Shown piece after piece: positions 32,204 to 42,455 of a DNA stretch of 64,000 bases (position 1 is the stretch's first letter; each line of letters begins with the position of its first letter). The DNA comes from Limnomonas spitsbergensis (lineage: Eukaryota; Chlorophyta; Chlorophyceae; Chlamydomonadales), in the NCBI GenBank assembly GCA_037349105.1, contig JAYJMM010000003.1, forward strand, positions 992,001-1,056,000. Direction: 5' to 3'. The notes beneath the pieces are model-generated. The model was given only the letters and a program-made list of their open reading frames with translations. It did no database searches and was not told the DNA's origin. The translations under genes were made by a program, and so were the position numbers.

Positions 32204-35200
32204 ACAGGATAGCGGGAACAACAGGGAAGCAGCAGCAGCAGGATAGCAGGAGCAACAGGGAAGCAGCAGCAGCAGCATCAGCAGCAGCAGCAGCAGCAGC
32301 AGCAGGAAAGCGGGAACAACGGGGCAGCAGCAGCAGCAGGATAGCAGGAGCAACAGGGAAGCAGCAGCAGCAGCATCAGCAGCAGCAGCATCAGCATCAG
32401 CAGCAGTAGCAGAATAGCAGGAGCAACGGGGCAGCAGCTGCAGCAGCAGCATCAGGATAGCGGGAACAACGGGGCAGCAGCAGCAGCAGTATCAGGACAG
32501 CGAGAACAACGGGGCAGCAGCAGCAACAGGATAGCAGGAGCAACAGGGAAGCATCAGCAGCAGCAGCAGTAGCAGTATAGCAAGAGCAACGGGGCAGCAG
32601 CAGTAGCAGGATAGCAGGAACAACAGGGAAGCAGCAGCAGCAGGATAGCAGGAGCAACAGGGAAGCAGCAGCAGCAGCAGCAGTAGCAGTACAGCAGGAG
32701 CAACGCGGCAGCAGCAGCAGCAGCAGGATAGCGGGAGCAACGGGGCAGCAGCAGCAGCAGGTTAGCAGGAGCAACATGGAAGCAGCAGCAGCAGTCCCAT
32801 CAGGATAGTGGGTACAACAGGGAAGCAGCAGCAGCAGGATAGCGGGTACAACGGGGCAGCAGTAGCAGCATCAGGATAGCAGGAACAACAGGGCAGCAGC
32901 AGTCCCATCAGGAGAAAAATCACTATCTGACGGGCACAAGATGAAAGCAGGAGCTGCAGCAGGAGCTGCAGTAGCAACACAGGCAGTATCAGGCACAGGA
33001 TTACAGCGGAAGCAGAGCAGGAGCAGTGGAAACATCACTACCTGACGCATGCAAGACTCATGGCAGGATATCAAGGAGCATGAAGATCAGCCTAGCAAGC
33101 AAAATGGGATGGCCTCATACCTACCCCACTCCTTCACATCCAGCCTCCCCTCCTTCCTGCCCCACACGCACCCTTGCCCCCCATAACCACTGAACTCGCC
33201 TACTGAATGCTGCCAATGTGGTCATGTGTGGAAATTCCACACTCCAAGCGACATTAAGCGTTCTCCCCCCCCCCCATCCTTCATCTCTCTCTCCTTTCCT
33301 CCTCTCTCTGTCTCTCTCCCTTCTCTGCTCCTCCCCCTGCCAACCCTTTCAGCACAGCCCCTATACCTGAAGAGCTTGATGTGTGCGGGGCAAGCAATGA
33401 GGAACAAGCTTGGGTACAACCTGAGCACGAGGAAGTGGAGATACGAAGTGAAGGGAGAGGGGGGGGACACAAAAGGTGGTGGGAGGGGGGAAAGAAGGAG
33501 AGGAAAGAGGTGGAGGGAAGAGGTGGGGGGGAGGAGGTGGAGGGAAGAGGTGGGAGACACAAGAGGTGGTGGGAGTAAAACAGGGAAGGAGAGGAAAGAG
33601 GTGTAAGGAGAGCTAGGACACAGTGTTAGATACTGGTATTGTTGCCTCTCATCACCTCACTCTTCCGACCCATACTCAGGGCCCATCATAAATCCCAATC
33701 CCACACATCATGTACAAGAACCTGCCTGCCACCAGGTTTGCAAACTCCAACACCGGGGGGGCAAGCTCTCTGGCTAGGTACATGATCATACGCAGACACA
33801 TCAACAACTAAACTATTTAGTGTACCTGCGTGTTAAGTGCAACTGAGACAACACTCCAGACTCCAACTCTCCTCCCACCCACTTGCGTTGGCGCTGCCCC
33901 CCCCCCCCCTATGTTGGTGACGAAATGCATTTCGTTACCTGCATTTTGTGTGCCTGTATGTCATGTGAAGCTGAGACAACACTCGGGACACCACCCACAC
34001 ACTTGTGCACATGCTGCCCACCCTATTGACTTGGTCACCTGCACTTTGCCTCCCTGGAACAGTACAGGTGGTAGGAGCAATGGCAGTGGTCCAAGCGGCA
34101 TCCCAAAGTGGCGCCACGCTCCCCACAGTGAGTGCACCTAAGCAGAGAGGGGGGGAGGCCAGGGGACAGGTGTGGGAGGTGACAGGTGAGATGTGTGGGA
34201 GGTGACATGTGAGAGGTGTGAAGTGCAGGTGGGAGAGGGGACTAGGGGAGGTGTGGGGCGTACGGCTTGGGAGGTGGAAGTAAAGATGGATGAGGATTAC
34301 TGTCTTGAGCTGAAATTAGATTTGTTGTGAAACAATAAAGATACGGTAACTCCCTGTCTTTGCATCCAGGGTTGAGGATGGGTGTACTCATGTCACAATG
34401 CTGCAAAACAGCCAATACCAATGCCTCTCAAACTCAACTACCTGACTCCTTTGCAGCCTTATGTGAACCACTTTGCCCCACTGCCTAAACGAAGGCCCCA
34501 CTTCCTAGCTAAAGGCCCCTGTATACTGCCTTCATTTCCTTTGCTTAGAGACATCCACTGTGCGAACAATGGACTCCCCCGAGCAGCCTTAATATGCAAA
34601 ACTGTTAGGATGGGAGGGAAGCACGTAGCCAGGGAGGCAAATATGCAAATAGCTCGGGAAGCAATGTTTCTTGAGTGACACTGCTTGATGCGGGGGACAA
34701 GATCCGTCTCACTTGATCTGCCGGCCACGACGGATGGCGGCCATGACTCCATGCAGTGCATCATCATCGCCTTGATAAACCTAGAAAAAGAGGGAACAGT
34801 GAAAGTTGCATGACATTTGCAATCACCGATACTATAGCAATGAATCATTGCAGGGAGTAGCAGGGGGACGCAAACATGTCGTGCATCCAGAAATTTCAAC
34901 CGGTAGGATGGAAACACTCCCATTAGCTCCTGCATGTGCATGGGTGCTTGTGCATGGCAGACATGAGTGCAGCTAGTTTGCCGTGCTTTCGCCTGGCCTT
35001 GAAAGTTTGGAAGGCCCCCTGGCCTCCCCTCCCCAGAGTCGCCAAGGCATAGCTAGTTTTCAAAATATCGGAATGGATGTGGGAACCCTTCTGGCCACAC
35101 CCCTTAGCTTATATATTGCGAGATTGGAAGCAAGGGAGATTGGAAACAAGCAGAAATTGGAAACAAGCAAGCTGCTTGCTTCATGTTGCAGAGTGAACAT

Positions 35201-35516
35201 ATGCTACTGTGCATGAAGTGTGCATGACCATGCGGCCCTAATGCCCATAAGCATGCATGTATGCAGCCTGATCCCCGGTTTGTGCTTGAATGAATTCAGT
35301 TATCCCTCGTACCTCTGGACTCCATAGTGCACACAGGCGGTGCACGTAGCAACTTGAAATGGGCCCAAGCAGCGGCCCAAGCTGACCCGCGTAGGCCTTG
35401 GGGCCCTGGTGACAAATGGCGCACTCCTGGTCCATGACGCGAACAATACCACCCCTACCAGAGATCCCCGCGCCCCTGCTGCTGTCACGTAACGCCTCGT
35501 TCAAATGAAACCAATA
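17660..35516 (-). CDS. ATAD2/Yta7-like AAA+ ATPase with extended PHD finger, at least 14 exons, 5' end open
   Basis: Exons, 5' to 3': 35516-35313, 34780-34713, 34137-34039, 33420-33367, 32026-31957, 30487-30276, 29971-29690, 27589-27412, 26922-26852, 26184-26077, 25859-25760, 25333-23054, 22331-22188, 19978-17660. Every junction keeps phase; the sum is 6189 nt, 2062 residues plus TGA. Order of domains: extended PHD finger (about 30-142), AAA1 with Walker A GPPGTGKT, Walker B IVFLDE, sensor VVIGATN and RRPGRFDRE arginine fingers (about 300-485), lid, long low-complexity linker, degenerate AAA2 (about 1215-1360), bromodomain-like region (about 1566-1680). This is the plan of ATAD2/ANCCA/Yta7, nuclear histone-associated hexameric ATPases; to my recollection one plant homologue also carries a PHD-type finger. 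The first exon may be preceded by others, or translation may start at the ATG at 35537. Introns are rich in minisatellites. Confidence 0.85.
20255..21220. repeat. 46-bp minisatellite, 21 copies
   Basis: Twenty-one consecutive 46-bp units, homogeneous to the eye. As 46 is not divisible by three and the unit has no plus-strand stop in any phase, all three plus frames stay open and read into one another, giving an apparent 575-codon ORF with a 46-residue period. This is a repeat, not a gene. Confidence 0.93.
21824..21895. repeat. 24-bp tandem repeat, 3 copies
   Basis: Three units of about 24 bp, each containing AGATCTAG or a close variant, in intron 13 of the ATAD2-like gene. Confidence 0.7.
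22188..22331 (-). CDS. ATAD2-like gene, exon 13: AAA2 core
   Basis: 48 codons in phase 0 at both ends. It contains [20 protein letters not shown] and [15 protein letters not shown], corresponding to the segment between Walker A and Walker B of the second ATAD2 AAA domain. In the Walker B-like position LLLHMPRVE lacks the DE pair, as expected for the inactive AAA2 of this family. Borders: acceptor CTCTACTGCAG, donor GTTCGT. Confidence 0.7.
22338..22860. repeat. Diverged minisatellite of about 38 bp, about 13 copies
   Basis: Imperfect units with a CACCTGCAGCAGAGG core followed by GGGATCTAGATCTAG, in intron 12 (22332-23053). Copies differ by substitutions and small indels, so this array is older than the 46- and 45-bp ones. 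Confidence 0.8.
23054..25333 (-). CDS. ATAD2-like gene, exon 12: AAA1 lid and long linker into AAA2
   Basis: 760 codons, open throughout, phase 0 at both borders (acceptor TTAG before GTGCACACACG; donor CACAG/GTGAGG). It begins [20 protein letters not shown] and [20 protein letters not shown], the helical lid after AAA1 in ATAD2 proteins. A low-complexity region follows with 10-residue repeats containing VEGRQ and AAAG (about 24400-24545). [20 protein letters not shown] recalls the conserved segment before AAA2, and [14 protein letters not shown] matches a decayed Walker A region. The ORF beginning at 25333 uses GTG only because the exon starts there; it is not a translation start. Confidence 0.8.
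25760..27589 (-). CDS. ATAD2-like gene, exons 8-11: catalytic AAA1 domain
   Basis: Four short exons (27589-27412, 26922-26852, 26184-26077, 25859-25760) encode the ATPase core. Exon 8 has [20 protein letters not shown] (Walker A) and [18 protein letters not shown], a signature I associate with ATAD2 rather than CDC48. Exon 9 has [15 protein letters not shown] (Walker B). Exon 10 has [12 protein letters not shown] and VVVIGATN (sensor 1). Exon 11 has [13 protein letters not shown] (arginine fingers). All residues needed for ATP hydrolysis that I can check are present. Junction phases are 0, 2, 2, 0 and all fit. Confidence 0.88.
26200..26460. repeat. Purine-rich imperfect repeats of about 40-45 bp
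   Basis: Plus-strand GAGAGTGAGAAGAGTGGGG-type units with interspersed ATGCAGGTA, in intron 9 (26185-26851). On the transcribed minus strand this is a long polypyrimidine stretch close to the acceptor of exon 10. Confidence 0.65.
27141..27395. repeat. 21-bp minisatellite, about 11 copies
   Basis: Units with a TGCCTCCCTTGTCCCC core, in intron 8 (26923-27411), starting about 17 bp from the donor of exon 8. The rightmost copies are degenerate. The 7-codon unit gives long artefactual open frames on both strands. Confidence 0.85.
28022..29155. repeat. 75-bp minisatellite, about 15 copies
   Basis: Units of 75 bp with scattered single-base differences and a few indels, in intron 7 (27590-29689). 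Apparent ORFs of 211-376 codons on both strands come only from the repeat. Confidence 0.92.
29156..29636. repeat. 34/43-bp minisatellite with a variable GCGCTGAGG insert
   Basis: Units with the core ACAGCTGGAGGGCGCTGAGG exist in two forms, with or without an extra GGCGCTGAG. The array directly abuts the 75-bp array in the same intron. Confidence 0.85.
29690..30487 (-). CDS. ATAD2-like gene, exons 6 and 7: basic/coiled linker and AAA1 entry
   Basis: Exon 6 (30487-30276) encodes [20 protein letters not shown] and an alanine-rich helical stretch ([19 protein letters not shown]), ending FAAKEAKR. Exon 7 (29971-29690) continues [18 protein letters not shown] and, near its end, [20 protein letters not shown] and [12 protein letters not shown]. 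This is the N-terminal part of an ATAD2-type AAA1 domain just before Walker A. Phases 0, 2, 2 fit the neighbouring exons. Confidence 0.75.
30548..31526. repeat. 61-bp minisatellite, 16 copies
   Basis: About 16 units of 61 bp with very few differences (for example near 30671, 30949, 31223 and 31406), in intron 5 (30488-31956). The unit has no minus-strand stop in any phase, which produces three overlapping apparent ORFs of 328-377 codons. Confidence 0.93.
31957..32026 (-). CDS. ATAD2-like gene, exon 5: short linker
   Basis: 70 nt, acceptor CCCTCTTCAG, donor CAG/GTGAGAG. Encodes [19 protein letters not shown] and PRPQ, joining in phase to exon 4 and exon 6. The small size makes it less certain than its neighbours. 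Confidence 0.55.
32085..33030. repeat. CAG/CTG-rich compound array
   Basis: Runs of (CAG)n, up to about 17 triplets near 32150-32200, alternate with GGATAGCGGGAGCAACAGGG-like spacers. It lies in intron 4 (32027-33366). The plus strand reads CAG, the transcript CUG. Poly-Leu/Cys and poly-Gln/Ala open frames are artefacts. Confidence 0.9.
33367..35516 (-). CDS. ATAD2-like gene, exons 1-4: extended PHD (ePHD) zinc finger
   Basis: Four exons build one ePHD. Exon 1 (35516-35313) has [34 protein letters not shown] and SPE. Exon 2 (34780-34713) has [20 protein letters not shown] and QIK. Exon 3 (34137-34039) has [24 protein letters not shown] and REAKC. Exon 4 (33420-33367) has [17 protein letters not shown]. 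The zinc ligands and the WSPEV, AAIRRGR, GATLGC and SYHLYC blocks come in canonical ePHD order, spread over about 2 kb. Exon 2 appears to end in a stop, but that TGA is part of the donor GTGAGAC. ePHD fingers bind histones or DNA in chromatin proteins. Confidence 0.85.
33430..33600. repeat. Purine-rich GGAGG/GAAGAGGTGG tract
   Basis: Imperfect purine repeats on plus, giving a pyrimidine tract on the transcribed strand just upstream of the acceptor of ATAD2-like exon 4. A matching pyrimidine-rich stretch lies at 33270-33320. Confidence 0.6.
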
Positions 35517-36989
35517 CTGAAAACATGGGCCTGCCATCCACCCGGCAAGACCCTTCGCTAGATCGGGTGCCTGTCCCTTTTTATCAACAGATTGCCTGTG
35601 CGCGCACTTGTTCTTCGCAAGTTCAACTCATTTCTAGTTCCCAGGCAAACGTGCTGGTCCCAAGTGCTTCCTGACCTGACATACCGTCAATTCCTCATCT
35701 TGTCGTATCGAATATCTGCTGCTGGTGAGAATCATTTACGAAAAGGATCAAGGATAGGACCTTTCATCCAAAATTGTCTTCTTCGACCTCAGCCCACATT
35801 GGCTCTGGAAAATAGGTGCTCACTGGAATAATTGTATGGGCCAACAATTGTTACTCTCATGCCATGGGGTGCATGGTGCATGGAAGGTTCGCTTGACAGA
35901 GCAGCCTTGGAAGTGGGCTGAATTTTCTTATTCAAGCCTGAATGAAGCGAGTTTGCCTGCTGTGTGTCCTCCCAGTAAGAGGGGCATGTTGGCTGTGGTG
36001 CATACCCAGCCCGAGATCACCTGATTGACTTGCCTTCCAAACTCACTCCTCACTATGGAGTGCTAGGCACCTAACCCTTCACCATGGCGTTTTCGCATCT
36101 GGTTGCACCTTTCCTCATGTCTGGGCCTGTTGAAGCTATGGCTGACCTCATGCCAAAGGGCTGGCTGACCTCATGCGGATGGGCTGGTTGAGCAGGCAGA
36201 TGCCGCGGCTGTTTGCTGCACTGCACCGCCCAGACCAGGGGCCCAGACACTCACATGTTGCAACAGTCACAGCTTTGGGGGGCAACAAATTAGGTTGCAA
36301 CCGAGCTGACTTTTTTGCTATGTAGTCCATTGGGCCAGGTTTATATGGGGCATGCATTGGTACTCGTGTCCGCACATCTAATCAATCACCCAAGAGGTCA
36401 AGAAGGCATTGGCCCAGGGGCCCTTGGATTAATTTCCAACCTTAGACTGCTGTTAGCCTGTGGATGCCGTAGTATCGGATTATCTTATGCAATATCGTTT
36501 TGTCCTCTTGTGACGACCAGAATGTCGTCCACAGCCCACTCTGGAGGACGCCACTATTCCGATCCTGCACCTTTCCCCTCTGACCATCCATTGACCTGGG
36601 GAGAGAAAGATGAACAAGAAAGGAAGTAGTTATCAAGTCGGCGTGCATGGCGGAGCTACATATAACATACTCATACATTTTTAGCCCAATCGCCATTCAC
36701 AGCCATAACGATGGCCCCTGTAGACCTAACTCAGCCTCCATGCTGAAATGGAGGTACCGTAAATCGGGATAAGAGTCCGCGCAGTCCGCCCCCCCAAAAA
36801 TCAATTGAAATTTTCGTCACTTAGCAAAAGATCAGTTAAAAAACGGCTGCACAGCGGCAAACAATTTGCAGATCATTTAATTTCATGCCGCGCATAAGGT
36901 ACGATAATATTAATTTCGACCGCGCAGCGCTTTCAGCCAGCACAGAAAAACTCAGTCAAAGCCTCGTTTGGTGCTAGGAAGGACAGCAA

Positions 36990-37216
36990 CAGTACAGTAA
37001 AACTTAGTCAGCCAGTACAGTAAACCTCAATCAGCCAGTACAGTAAAACTTAGTCAGCCAGTACAGTAAACCTCAATCAGCCAGTACAGTAAACCTCAAT
37101 CAGCCAGTACAGTAGACCTCAATCAGCCAGTACAGTAAACCTCAATCAGCCAGTACAGTAAACCTCAATCAGCCAGTACAGTAAAACTCAATCAGCCAGT
37201 ACAGTAAAACTCAGTC
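36990..37216. repeat. 23-bp tandem repeat, about 10 copies
   Basis: Units based on CAGCCAGTACAGTAAA plus CCTCAAT or ACTTAGT. Related sequences flank the array (CTCAGTCAAAGCCTCGTTT on the left, CTCAGTCAAAACCCTCGTTT on the right), so the array sits inside a larger direct repeat. Confidence 0.8.
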
Positions 37217-37261
37217 AAAACCCTCGTTTCCTGCTACACGGTCAGCAATAGTCAGCATAGT

Positions 37262-37320
37262 CATCCTCCTCCTCCTCCTCCTCCTCCTCCTCCTCCTGCT
37301 CCCCCTCCTCCTCCTGACCC
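37262..37320. repeat. (CTC)n microsatellite
   Basis: About 60 bp of CTC triplets with a few interruptions. Confidence 0.85.
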
Positions 37321-38142
37321 TGATCTTGATACTCCTAATCCTGACCCTGATGCTTGGACGCTGCAGAGAGGCGTTAGCGAGCCCAGTTCAGGCTGCGGAG
37401 CCCACAGCCCCAAACTAAGTCGCCTTGCTAGCTACCAGGAGCGTTGTGCGTTGTGGTCTTAATCATGCAGGCATGTGGTAGGAGGGTCTGGCTGGCCATG
37501 CGGTCCAAGCAAGGCAGGTCAGGGACACAGACTTGCCAGCCTATCCCTTCAATCCCAGGCCCTAAGGCTACAGTGCATGGACTGCTTCCTGAGATCTCCT
37601 GTACGGCAGTCCTTTGTGTTCATGATTTATTCAGCTTCACACGTGGCTTGATTAATGAGCGGCACAAGTCCTAACGATTTGAAGGGCCAAAACCAACCAG
37701 AAGATGACCTTCCTAGTATACTACCGTAGCTTATTTACTGATTTAGGAGTATTATCTTGGGAAGCCCCGCTAATGTTCAGGAAAGGCACCGAAAGGATGA
37801 CAAAACAATCCCAAACGTCGTCAAATTAAGGAGTTCTTGACAAGATTTGCCCTCCCCCCCCACACTCAGTTACGCCTGGGAATACATTTGCTCAGTGTTA
37901 ACATCGACAGACTACAAGAAACTTCACCGAGACGCAGCCGAGCTTCTTGTCAGCAGGGCCCAGAGGTGTTAACGTCATTCACCTGTCGATTGAGCGCTGC
38001 TGCTGGTGTCATGGAAGAGCTCAGATCCCTAATTATGACAGATTGAGTGCATCCCGACATAGCAGGCAGTCGCTACTGCCTTGTTTAGGATCCATCTTCT
38101 GTCTGCACCCAATCACCCATGATGAGTAGGGTGTGTGCGCAC

Positions 38143-40262
38143 CTTGTTGACTTGTTCATCAAAGGCCAGGTGCCATCCAGTGCTGCAGCCAGGGGCCGAC
38201 TCATCTTCAACACCACAGCAGTCCCAAAACCTGAACAACAAGTAGCTGCTTGTTACATAGTGGTGCAATACCCCCCTTTTCCTATTTAGGGGGGTGTATT
38301 TCTTTCCCTCTTTCTTAAGTTCCTTTTCTTTTCTCCCAGCGGGACGGTTGGGCGCCCACGCGGCCGAGCCTTTTTATGCAGGGCCCATAGGTGTCATGTC
38401 ATTGAGCTCGTGGTGCACTGGCCCGTGGGGTCATCATGTTTCCAGTGAGCCAGGCAGGGGGAGGATCCTGTGTGTAAATTGCAGGTGCGAAGCATGCCTT
38501 TTGACCATTACCCATGTCCGACCATACGCTTGTGTTAGCGTAACGAACTGATGAGCTATTAGGGAATCGGGACACTTTTCCCAAGAGACGCAACATGTCC
38601 TCTTGACCTAAAGGTAGGTAACAAAGTTATATGAATTCAAGACGTACCATACCGTACGCTGGAGATTGGCTGGAGGCTGTTTTAATACTTTTTTTATACC
38701 CAGTGTGCATGTCTTGCTGCCCTTCCCACCTTATGAATCCACTCCTGCCTGTTACTGCCCTCAGCTGATCCTCAGGCTTGTCAGACCTGTAAAATAAATA
38801 TGAAGTTGTGCGACTTGATTCCGGTCCACCTTAACATCGAGAGAGAAGGTAACATCAATGTGTGATATTCATGTCAGGTGAGGTGCAAATTAAATCACGC
38901 AGGCAACTTGCTTGTTCGGATCAACCCAGGTTGAAGCGACGCTTTGCCAAATAATGCCACGTTCATGCCAGATGGTGAGACAAGCAAGAATTGAAAAAGG
39001 CTAGCTGACTCATGACACTGAGTTTTGCCCCCCAATGTCTGCCAGCTGATGCCACCTTCCAACTAGTTATTATTGCTGTATGTCCATGATTATGTCAGTC
39101 AGCTGAACTGACGGCAAGCGTAACATGCACGCACACATTCTCATTGCACAATCTTTGAAACTCTCATGCCAAAGTTGCTCATGCAATAATATCAGCCATT
39201 CAGTACAAAACATCATCAATCTGTCCTGTTTACGAGCATGTGACATGCTGTGAAGGTACAAGAAGGCAAACCTGCTGTATACTGCGAGCGTCGATCCAGG
39301 GCAACACTGCACGGTCTAGCTAATCTGGCTCCACATTCATGGCAGGTACGCTAAATACCGGTAGTTTAATAGTACAGTGTCCAGTAAGGTATGATATTGC
39401 TAGTGGCAAGCAAGGAATCTGTTTCAACATAGCGTGGGTGTCTTATGGCCGTAGAACAGGCTTTGTTAGTGGTATCAGTCCCCTGGTATCAGTCCCCTGG
39501 TATCAGTCCCCTGGTATCAGTCCCCTGGTATCAGTCCAGTCCATGTGTGCGATCAACATGCATACCAGTGCACGACATTCGAGGACCCAGACCAGTCCTT
39601 CGATAACAGTAATGGTACCGGTACACGACTAAGTGGTACACAGCATGGGCATTGCGCATCAAGGCAAATGCGTAGGTGCGACAGAGTGAGCGCTCTTTCT
39701 AGCGATATGCATTTCGATAGTGCGAGGCGCATGCGGGTGAGGGGTGCTGCACATACAGCTCCATGCACCAGATGTTAACTGATTTTTACTGTCTATGGGG
39801 CACAAAGTGGTGCATGGGCTTGTGCCCACAATCTACCCAGTACCGGTACTAATTGGCTAATTGCATGAGAGGTTCAAGGTCGCATGGGCGAACCCTAAGC
39901 TGCCATGAACTTACAAACACTATTCCAGGCCTCATCATTCGATTTGATCATGAGTTAATGACACACCTTTCCCAGAGTAAAGCATTTACTTGCAGCCTGC
40001 TGCCGCCCGGAAGAAAACACCGAAGCGTGGCTTGAACCAGTCCCTAATGTACCGTGCTGCGTCAATTAAACGTTACCTTTCTTACATAGCATCAGGCATG
40101 CTCGCTAGCCTACTGCTGCATACCTCCGCACAAAACCGAAAGCTTTCGCCACCTCGCCTCCCGTGAAGATGTCGGGATGGTAGCGGCATGCATTGCCTTG
40201 ATTGTTGGCAGAGTTGAATGGCATGAGGCAACGCTTGCAGACATAATTATGAGAAGACGAGA
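38143..40262 (-). CDS. CHORD-like zinc-binding protein, two exons seen
   Basis: Exon A (40262-40124) encodes NYVCKRCLMPFNSANNQGNA and CRYHPDIFTGGEVAKAFGFV. Exon B (38230-38143) encodes FWDCCGVEDESAPGCSTGWH and LAFDEQVNK. Donor GAG/GTATGC and acceptor TTGTTCAG join them in phase 2 across a 1.9-kb intron. The cysteine/histidine order CxxC, N, C-x-Y-H, W-x-CC, GC, H resembles CHORD-type zinc modules of plant and animal signalling proteins, but the spacing is not exact, so this is a family-level suggestion. Without another intron the protein would end about 10 codons after exon B (TGA near 38114). Upstream exons are unknown; the acceptor of exon A (GAATGCAG) is poor in pyrimidines. Confidence 0.55.
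38231..40123 (-). other. Intron of the CHORD-like gene
   Basis: 1.9 kb with no coding motif. Contains the 14-bp tandem repeat at 39479-39538. Confidence 0.45.
39479..39538. repeat. 14-bp tandem repeat, about 4 copies
   Basis: TCCCCTGGTATCAG repeated head to tail, in the intron of the CHORD-like gene. Confidence 0.85.
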
Positions 40263-42237
40263 CTGCATTCGGAATGTTATCAGAACGTGGTCTGTTTTTA
40301 CTCCTAGAACAATGGGTCCAATTAAATCGATAGTATCGAGCTGCGCAGCTGCTCGTTGCCTGGCCTGCTGCCAGCATTTATCTGAAATCTATCTTCTATG
40401 CTGCTCATACACAGGCGTGCGTGCGCGTGCGTGCGTGCCAGTCTACGTGACCTGGCTCTTTGCGGTGGGCCTGTCGACGGTTGCTACGCGGCGGGTGCGG
40501 GTGGCCGATGGACGTCCAGTTTATTGTCAAAGGTGGTATGGTAAGCATTCAATTGAGAAACAGGGAGAAGGAAAATGATGGGATGCCGTTTGAGGCGTAC
40601 ATCCGACGGGGATCAGATGGCGGAGATCAGAGATCGCTGGCGGGATCGCGGAGATGGTGGAGTTGCTGTGAATAACCTCCAGAAACGGTTGGGCGCGTGG
40701 GGTTGGGCGACGAATGCGCTTTACCCACCCTCCCCCACGCATTCGTAAATAATAAATCGATTCAAAGGTAAAAATGAGCAAAACTTGTGCATCGTGCAAG
40801 CTTTATCACAGCTGCAACATGGCCGTGTCATGACCTCGCTCATGCTGCTGCTGGGCGGGGTCCCAGATCTCCCTTGCAGTCACTGCATCTGCAGCCATTG
40901 CCACAAGTACTACAGCTGCTGATGTCACCGGGGAGATGGAGTCAGCGATGAGCACATCTCATGCGCCTCATCCTCCTCCAACACGACCCGACCAGACTCT
41001 AGGAGGCATGCCATGCGACGCATGGCGCTTCTTGCCTCCATGGAGGCCGCAATCATCAACGAGCTTGGTGCTCAGAGGAGCTGAGGCAGCAGTTCGACAA
41101 GGGGCAGCAGTGGCGGCGGCGGTGGTGAAGGCAGCATCTGCAGGGGCGACGGTCCTCAGCTGTTCCTCGGTCTCTCCCCTCCAGCCCCTGCGCCGCATCA
41201 CCTGCTCTGTTTTTAGGCAGATGCTCTGTACCAGCTCGTTCGAACCCTGCCATCCTCAGCCTGCTGCCGGATCGAAAAACAACACCCCTAGGATGAAAAA
41301 TAAACCCCGATTATAATCCTCAGCTTGCCTTGGGATCCCAGCAGTATGAAATCATCCATGGTGCGGCAGCTGCCATTGTCTCGGCCTGCATGGATATGTT
41401 ATCCGCCGCTGCAGGGCCTGCCACTGTCTCCTCCTTACAAACCTCCTCCTCCTCTTCCTGTTGCCACGGCTCCTGGCGGTTCTGATCCATCTCGGCAGCA
41501 CAATGGGATGATCACTGCTCCGCTCGCCTCCCAGGCAAGGGTGCTGGGGGAAGCCACTCAGGGGCCGGTCCAGTCCGGTCAGAAGCAGCCATACAGGTAC
41601 CGCACTATCAGTCTGAGTTGGTGTCATGTCCGTGTATGTTGGTCTGGCCTCGAAATCTCGTAAATTTTGTCCAGGATTGGTACCCAGATTTTTATTTTGA
41701 ACACAAAATCGATTTAATGAAAAACTCGTTTACAATTTTGGGGGGGGTCAGAAACAGCCATCTCAATGAAGGGGAGCATCTCAACCTGGTGCCTCCGGCT
41801 TACTAGGCCTTGGTGCCAAATGGTTGTTGCAGCCATTCCGGTGCGCAACTAGGGCAAATACTTCACAAATATGGGGAGGGTCCCCCGTAACTAACAAAAA
41901 TGGGATATTCAAAGAACGCCCCGTGCAACGTTCCTGACATGTTACCCCTGATGTGACTTTGGCACCGGTGAAGCAATTGAAAGAAATGGTGGAAAATAGG
42001 GGGAAATGTGCCTTCTTTAAAAATGATGCTGACAAATATAAACAATGCCCCTCCTTCAAAAAAAAATGCTAAAAATGCAGAGCGATGTAGGCATTCAGGT
42101 ATGTGCAGCAACTTCAGCTTTGCCCCCTGCTACACAAATGCCTGAATCAAAATCCATCATTTTGTACCACTACCTGTGCCTCTGCCTCTGCCACTGCCTG
42201 TGCATGTGCCTCTGCCTTTGCATGTGCATGTGCCTCT

Positions 42238-42453
<216 letters not shown>

Positions 42454-42455
42454 GC

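Larger units (their letters stand above)
35517..38142. other. Gene-poor region; may hold 5' exons of the ATAD2-like gene or 3' exons of the CHORD-like gene
   Basis: No exon could be fixed. An ATG at 35537 lies in frame just before the exon 1 acceptor and could be an alternative start. The region holds a 23-bp array (36990-37216) and a CTC tract (37262-37320). Short minus-strand open frames at 36148-36375 and 36442-36696 have no recognisable motif. Confidence 0.4.

Noticed and set aside
31900..32980. Poly-Leu/Cys or poly-Gln/Ala proteins
   Set aside because: CAG/CTG triplet array in intron 4 of the ATAD2-like gene.
33226..33606. 126-codon plus-strand ORF
   Set aside because: Low-complexity pyrimidine and purine tracts flanking exon 4 of the minus-strand gene; no domain.
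34681..34713. Apparent stop after QIK ending a separate small gene
   Set aside because: The TGA is part of the splice donor GTGAGAC; joining to 34137 in phase continues the ePHD finger.
40936..41316. 126-codon plus-strand alanine-rich ORF as a gene
   Set aside because: The complementary strand is equally open and the frames do not join in phase; left as unresolved.
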